A stretch of 10,484 nucleotides of DNA from assembly GCA_021789355.1 (NCBI GenBank), contig JAJYJR010000151.1, forward strand, positions 1 through 10,484. The letters are read 5' to 3'. Source of the DNA: Chloroflexota bacterium (GTDB taxonomy: Bacteria; Chloroflexota; Limnocylindria; Limnocylindrales; CSP1-4). The notes beneath the pieces were generated by a model. The model was given only the letters and a program-made list of their open reading frames with translations. It was not told the DNA's origin and searched no databases. A program made the translations under genes and the position numbers. Below, piece by piece: positions 7,643-10,484 of this stretch (within the stretch, counting starts at the first letter, position 1; every line of letters begins with the position of its first letter).

Positions 7643-8085
7643 GACAGACGCGACCGCACCATCGACATCGCTATTCCAGCATCAGGCTGTGAAGGGCGTA
7701 TCAAGGACGGACGCACCGGGAGCCGCCGCGGACGGGGCCCGGGTGAGGACGCGGAGCGTCAACGCACCAGCCCAGCGGCCGTGGTTGTCGCGCTCTGGGG
7801 TCGACCGCAGCCCGTCGCTGCACGATGTAGCCGACCATGGTGTGCTCTGGGTGCTGGATACGCAGCTTGAGCGTCACGTCGCGCAGCGAGCGGGCCGAGG
7901 GTGGCCGGCTGCGGGGCGGCGCAGCAGGGGCGGCCTTCGCCCGCTGGCACGGGACGGCGCCCATCCCGGTCTGGTCGGGCGCCAGCACGCGATCGCCCTT
8001 TCGCTGCATGGGTCCTGCCGCATGAGCGGGACCAAACCGGGGGCCATCCGGCCGTGGAGCGCCTCTGCACACCTCACCGACCGAG
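7643..8085 (-). other. Gene-poor upstream region of the phosphoesterase gene
   Basis: Several open frames overlap here on both strands, none with a ribosome site or recognisable domain. The most protein-like peptide is on the - strand, within a frame at 8141-7701 (DVTLKLRIQHPEHTMVGYIV), and could be a relic, but I cannot assign it. The promoter of the phosphoesterase gene should lie in about 7645-7720. AT-richer bases around 7665-7705 include TTGATA and GGAATAGC on the - strand, but their spacing is poor, so no promoter is called. Confidence 0.4.
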
Positions 8086-8385
8086 CTACACCCCGGCGAG
8101 CAGGTTCCGCAGCGCCGCCGTGTAGGCGTCGAGCGCAGCACGACCCCGGTGCGTCAGCGCGGCCGAGGTGCGCGAAGCGACGCCGTTGCCTGACTTCTCG
8201 ACGCTGATGTAGCCCGCCTCCTCGAGCTTGCGCAGGTGCGTGATGAGGTTGCCGGGCGTCAGATCGAGCATCTCCTGGAGGCGGGTGAAGGTGAGCGCGT
8301 CGCCCGGCGGCAGCGTGGCCAGCGTGGCCACGATCCGCAGGCGCGCCGGGACGTGGATGACCGGGTCGAGCGTGTCAACTGGCAT
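8086..8385 (-). CDS. Winged-helix transcriptional regulator (HTH_34 type)
   Basis: Encodes 99 residues from ATG 8385 to TAG 8086. Almost the whole protein is one winged-helix domain of the MarR/PadR-like HTH_34 group: a first helix ending ARLRIVATLATLPPG (14-28), helix 2 FTRLQEMLDL, recognition helix TPGNLITHLRKLEEAGY (43-59), then wing SVEKSGNGVASRTSAALTHRGRAALDAYTAALRNLL. The GNLxxHLxKLEEAGY and LTxxGRAAxxAY motifs are diagnostic of this group, which usually acts as a homodimeric repressor. It lies 10 nt after the stop of the upstream membrane-protein gene, so the two form an operon. The ribosome site is weak, consistent with coupled translation. The palindromic repeats in the operon promoter are its likely binding sites. 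No effector pocket or metal site is evident. Confidence 0.9.
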   Translation of the reverse strand: MPVDTLDPVIHVPARLRIVATLATLPPGDALTFTRLQEMLDLTPGNLITHLRKLEEAGYISVEKSGNGVASRTSAALTHRGRAALDAYTAALRNLLAGV

Positions 8386-8395
8386 GGCGGCGCCG

Positions 8396-9055
8396 TCACG
8401 CCCTCTGCAGCCAAAGCTGGGCCGCGGCGTACCCGACGAGCACGAGGCAGCAACCGACGCCGGTGGCCGCCCACACCGTGACCGGGCCGGCGAACGCGCT
8501 GAGCGCAGCGACCGCCACGATCGCCAGGGCCGCCGCCAGCGGCAGCCAGTCCTCCTGCGCGGCGCAGACGCCCGCCAGCGCCGTTCCCCCGACGATGAGG
8601 GGTGCCGTAGCAGGGAACACGCCGTAGACGATCGCCGCACCCACCCCGGCGCGGTAGAGCGCCAGCATGAAGAGGAGCACGGCAACGTAGGCCACCACGA
8701 ACACGGCCAGCACGGCGCGCCGCTGCAGCAGCGATGGCCCGCTGACGCCCGCGGTCGCCCGCCGCGTCACCTGCGCGCCCGCCGCCATCGTGACGACCAC
8801 GACCGCCACGACCACCAGGAGGAGCGTGCTATCCGGTCGCGTGTAGGGGTGCTCTCCCCGGACGGACCACCAGATCGCGCCGTAGCCGACGAGCACGGCC
8901 GCCGCTCTGATCAGCGACAGCATTGGCGGGTGGACGTCGAACTCTTGGCGTGCCCGCCTCCGGGTCTGCTCCAGGAGCGTGGCTGCCGTTCCGGGGTCGA
9001 AGGCATCGCTCGCCTCCGCCGTCGCGGCCAGATCTTCCTCGTGTGTCCCGCCCAT
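8396..9055 (-). CDS. Six-helix membrane protein paired with HTH_34 regulator
   Basis: Encodes 219 residues from ATG 9055, with AGGAGAG (9068-9062) six bases upstream. A charged cytoplasmic N-tail (1-45) contains the amphipathic segment ATLLEQTRRRARQEFDVHPP. Hydrophobic segments follow at about 46-66, 76-97, 112-134, 141-165, 171-189 and 193-217, so six membrane helices are predicted. The conserved-looking stretch YGAIWWSVRGEHPYTRPDS (58-76) joins helices 1 and 2. I know of similar uncharacterised actinobacterial-type membrane proteins next to HTH_34 regulators but cannot name a function; no nucleotide-binding, transporter or enzyme signature is visible. It is the first gene of a two-gene operon with the regulator, so it is probably the main output controlled by that regulator. 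Confidence 0.85.
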   Translation of the reverse strand: MGGTHEEDLAATAEASDAFDPGTAATLLEQTRRRARQEFDVHPPMLSLIRAAAVLVGYGAIWWSVRGEHPYTRPDSTLLLVVVAVVVVTMAAGAQVTRRATAGVSGPSLLQRRAVLAVFVVAYVAVLLFMLALYRAGVGAAIVYGVFPATAPLIVGGTALAGVCAAQEDWLPLAAALAIVAVAALSAFAGPVTVWAATGVGCCLVLVGYAAAQLWLQRA

Positions 9056-9074
9056 GATTCGCTCTCCTGCCTGA

Positions 9075-9112
9075 CTTTGTGACGCAAAGCTACGTCACTT
9101 TGCACGACAAAG
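9075..9112. promoter_or_regulatory. Two tandem palindromic operators CTTTG-N5-CAAAG
   Basis: Copy 1 is CTTTG-TGACG-CAAAG (9075-9089) and copy 2 is CTTTG-CACGA-CAAAG (9098-9112), with centres 23 bp apart, about two helical turns. Copy 2 extends to six-base arms (ACTTTG/CAAAGT). The outer arms also form an 8-bp dyad GACTTTGT (9073-9080)/ACAAAGTC (9107-9114), and GTGACG (9079-9084) pairs with CGTCAC (9093-9098). The sites straddle the operon promoter, so a dimeric winged-helix repressor bound here would block RNA polymerase. The HTH_34 protein encoded downstream is the obvious candidate. Confidence 0.7.
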
Positions 9113-9116
9113 TCAA
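9087..9116 (-). promoter_or_regulatory. Promoter of the membrane-protein/HTH_34 operon
   Basis: On the - strand TTGACT (9116-9111) is a good -35 hexamer (five of six matches to TTGACA). The -10 would be GTAGCT (9093-9088) with a 17-bp spacer or TAGCTT (9092-9087) with 18 bp; both are weak. The transcript would start near 9080 and give a leader of about 25 nt before ATG 9055. The palindromic operator copies overlap the -35/spacer and the start region. Confidence 0.55.
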
Positions 9117-9322
9117 GAGGCAGTCCGAAGATTCGTGAGACCACCTGCGGCCGGCGTGCGGTGGGGCGGACGGGGATACGGGGGCCGCCGATGTCGATTG
9201 CGAGCGGAAGCCGGCTGTTCACCACTCGACCTCCCGCACGATCGTAGCCATCGCCGCGGCGCTGCGCTTCCCGGCAACGCGCTGGTGCAACGCGGCCAGG
9301 GGCTGATAGCTCCCGGCCTGCC

Positions 9323-9328
9323 TACAAT
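9323..9328 (+). promoter_or_regulatory. -10 element of a leaderless promoter
   Basis: TACAAT (9323-9328) matches TATAAT at five of six positions and lies exactly 7 nt before ATG 9336. Transcription would therefore begin at or next to the start codon. There is no Shine-Dalgarno sequence before this ATG. No clear -35 was found. Confidence 0.55.
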
Positions 9329-9335
9329 GCCGCCG

Positions 9336-10151
9336 ATGCGTCCTCGTCGTCCCGCTGCTCTCGAGCGACGGCTGTCGCGCCGCACGGCGCTGAAAGTGCC
9401 CGAGCTGACCCTCCTCTTCTGGGCCGTCAAGCTGCTCTCCACCGCGATGGGGGAGTCCACCTCGGACTACCTGGTCTTCCACATCAACCCGTACGTGGCG
9501 GTGATGGCGGGCTGCCTGGGGCTGGTCGTCGCGCTGGCCCTCCAGCTGCGGGCGGCGCGCTACCGGGCCCCGGTGTACTGGCTGGCCGTGGTGATGGTGG
9601 CGGTGTTCGGCACCATGGCGGCCGACGTCATGCACGTGGTGCTGGGGATCCCGTACCTCGCCTCGAGCGCGTCGCTGGCCCTCGCCCTGGGGGTCGTCTT
9701 CGTCGCCTGGTGGCGCACCGAGCGCACCCTCTCGATCCACCGCATCGACACGCCCCGCCGGGAGCTCTTCTACTGGGCCACCGTGATGGCCACCTTCGCG
9801 CTGGGGACCGCGGCGGGCGATCTCACCGCGGCCACCCTCGGGCTGGGCTATCTGCGCTCGGCCATCCTCTTCGCGATCCTCTTCGCCATCCCGGCACTCG
9901 GGTACCGGTTCCTCGGCTGGCACGAGATCGCGGCCTTCTGGACGGCCTACGTGATCACCCGACCCCTGGGGGCCTCGGTGGCCGACTGGCTGGGCAAGCC
10001 CTTCCTGGGCGGCCTCGGGCTGGGGGATGCCCGCGTGGCCGTGGTTCTCAGCGGCCTGATCGTGCTCCTGGTGGGGTATCTCGCGATCACCCGCATCGAC
10101 GTGCGGGCCGAGGGCCGGCGTGATGCGCTGGGGATCGTGCGGGTCCGCTGA
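9336..10151 (+). CDS. COG4705/DUF347 membrane protein with four internal repeats
   Basis: Encodes 271 residues. The frame is open from 9135, but ATG 9336 was chosen because the family starts with a short basic N-tail before KVPELTLLFWAVKLL and because TACAAT is positioned for a leaderless mRNA. Four repeat units are visible, each an aromatic pair start, a hydrophobic helix and a G...D signature: FWAVKLLSTAMGESTSDYL (28-46), YWLAVVMVAVFGTMAADVM (81-99), YWATVMATFALGTAAGDL (146-163) and FWTAYVITRPLGASVADWL (201-219). Between them lie further helices at about 54-73, 111-126, 174-193 and 233-252, so about eight helices in all. This matches the uncharacterised COG4705/DUF347 family of inner-membrane proteins. 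Function is unknown; the intramembrane Glu/Asp and Thr residues hint at ion or small-molecule transport, which is inference. It is divergent from the HTH_34 operon across a 280-bp region. Confidence 0.9.
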   Translation: MRPRRPAALERRLSRRTALKVPELTLLFWAVKLLSTAMGESTSDYLVFHINPYVAVMAGCLGLVVALALQLRAARYRAPVYWLAVVMVAVFGTMAADVMHVVLGIPYLASSASLALALGVVFVAWWRTERTLSIHRIDTPRRELFYWATVMATFALGTAAGDLTAATLGLGYLRSAILFAILFAIPALGYRFLGWHEIAAFWTAYVITRPLGASVADWLGKPFLGGLGLGDARVAVVLSGLIVLLVGYLAITRIDVRAEGRRDALGIVRVR

Positions 10152-10195
10152 CGCCGCCACCTCCCACGGGCGCGCGCAGGAAGGAGATGCCACAC

Positions 10196-10402
10196 ATGGA
10201 TGCCCTCCTGTCACCTGCGAGCGGCGCTCGTGACGCGACCGACCGGGTGCAACGGCGCCAACGTTCGCTGCAGAGTTCCCCAGTTGCCGTCCGGCTCCGC
10301 GTCCGGCATGATGACCCGCCGCGCTCGCGAATCTCAGGGTCGACCCGAAGGCGGACGCTCCTGTCCGCCACCAACGTCGCGAGCGCACGAGGAGCACCAT
10401 GA
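10196..10402 (+). other. Doubtful small ORF with strong ribosome site
   Basis: A 68-codon frame starts at ATG 10196 (or 10187), preceded by AGGAAGGAG (10178-10186), the best Shine-Dalgarno sequence near the window end. Its TGA overlaps the next start as ATGA (10399-10402), the usual sign of translational coupling. The peptide (MDALLSPASGARDATDRVQR...) is rich in Arg and Ser with no hydrophobic core or known motif, so it looks more like out-of-frame or decayed sequence than a stable protein. It may be a leader peptide, a decayed gene, or chance. Confidence 0.22.
10350..10369 (+). other. Perfect 7-bp stem-loop upstream of the last gene
   Basis: GGCGGAC (10350-10356) pairs with GTCCGCC (10363-10369) around a six-base loop. 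No T-run follows, so terminator function is unlikely. It lies about 30 nt before ATG 10399 and might influence expression of that gene. Chance occurrence is possible at this base composition. Confidence 0.3.
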
Positions 10403-10484
10403 CCGAGGTGGAGATCGCGAACGGGAGATTGCGCGTGCTGGTCGAGGGCTTCGACAAGGTGCTCGCATTGAAGAGCAGCGTGGA
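10399..10484 (+). CDS. Start of a hypothetical protein, cut by the window end
   Basis: ATG 10399 follows GAGGAG (10389-10394) at four bases. The 28 codons present read MTEVEIANGRLRVLVEGFDK, then VLALKSSV. The amphipathic beta-strand-rich start with a 'GRLRVxxEGxDKVxALKS' pattern resembles the N-terminus of small uncharacterised bacterial proteins with a PH-like beta fold, but too little is visible to assign a family. Codon use is consistent with a real gene. Confidence 0.6.
   Translation, partial: MTEVEIANGRLRVLVEGFDKVLALKSSV

Noticed and set aside
6374..7870. 498-codon open frame on the + strand
   Set aside because: Antisense shadow of the phosphoesterase gene; composition is typical of the reverse frame of a GC-rich gene.
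8060..8090. tRNA-like string GTGTAGCTCGGTCGGTGAG on the - strand
   Set aside because: Resembles a tRNA 5' part, but no anticodon arm or T arm can be formed and it overlaps the end of the HTH_34 gene.
8311..8330. Two copies of the 9-bp unit cagcgtggc
   Set aside because: In frame inside the HTH_34 gene and encodes the helix residues ATLATL; probably coding-driven, with no effect on the frame.
9219..10457. Long 412-codon open frame on the - strand
   Set aside because: It lies opposite the well-supported DUF347 gene, is rich in Gly/Arg/His/Gln, and has no ribosome site. Its last ~30 residues (SYQPLAALHQRVAGKR...) look somewhat protein-like but match no family I can name.

Overview
This is a GC-rich bacterial chromosomal window. 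It has lipoproteins with Ala/Pro/Ser/Thr linkers, several polytopic membrane proteins of unknown function, and two genes whose -10-like elements sit only 7 nt before the start codon, which suggests leaderless transcription. These traits fit Actinomycetota or GC-rich Chloroflexota. I lean slightly to the latter but cannot prove it from sequence alone. No CRISPR array, insertion sequence, prophage or rRNA was seen.

Layout. Bases 23-1603 hold a short flavodoxin-family protein and an eight-helix membrane protein on the + strand. A tRNA-Gly(CCC) with an encoded CCA end lies on the - strand at 1838-1913 behind an extended -10 promoter. Bases 2111-2539 encode a small four-helix membrane protein, probably from a leaderless mRNA. 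Bases 2540-3691 are a decay zone: a remnant of the 5' end of a hypE-like hydrogenase maturation gene, then a P-loop kinase gene frameshifted by an exact 19-bp tandem duplication. After about 340 bp with no convincing gene comes a secreted lipoprotein (4035-4760). Convergent to it is a large surface lipoprotein (7630-5033, - strand) that joins a PF04185 phosphoesterase/phospholipase-C-like domain to a C-terminal TIM-barrel glycosidase-like domain.

After another gene-poor 440 bp there is a compact - strand operon (9055-8086). It encodes a six-helix membrane protein and a 99-residue winged-helix regulator of the HTH_34 type. Its promoter carries two copies of the palindrome CTTTG-N5-CAAAG, which points to autoregulation. 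Divergent from it is a COG4705/DUF347 membrane protein with four internal repeats (9336-10151). The window ends inside a gene starting at 10399, possibly coupled by ATGA overlap to a doubtful small ORF with a strong Shine-Dalgarno sequence.

The genes do not form one pathway. The best-supported functional unit is the regulator/membrane-protein operon with its operator. The most unusual single gene is the phosphoesterase-glycosidase fusion. The clearest evolutionary events are the hypE remnant and the 19-bp duplication. The shorter gaps 1604-1837 and 4761-5032 show no gene and no clear terminator.
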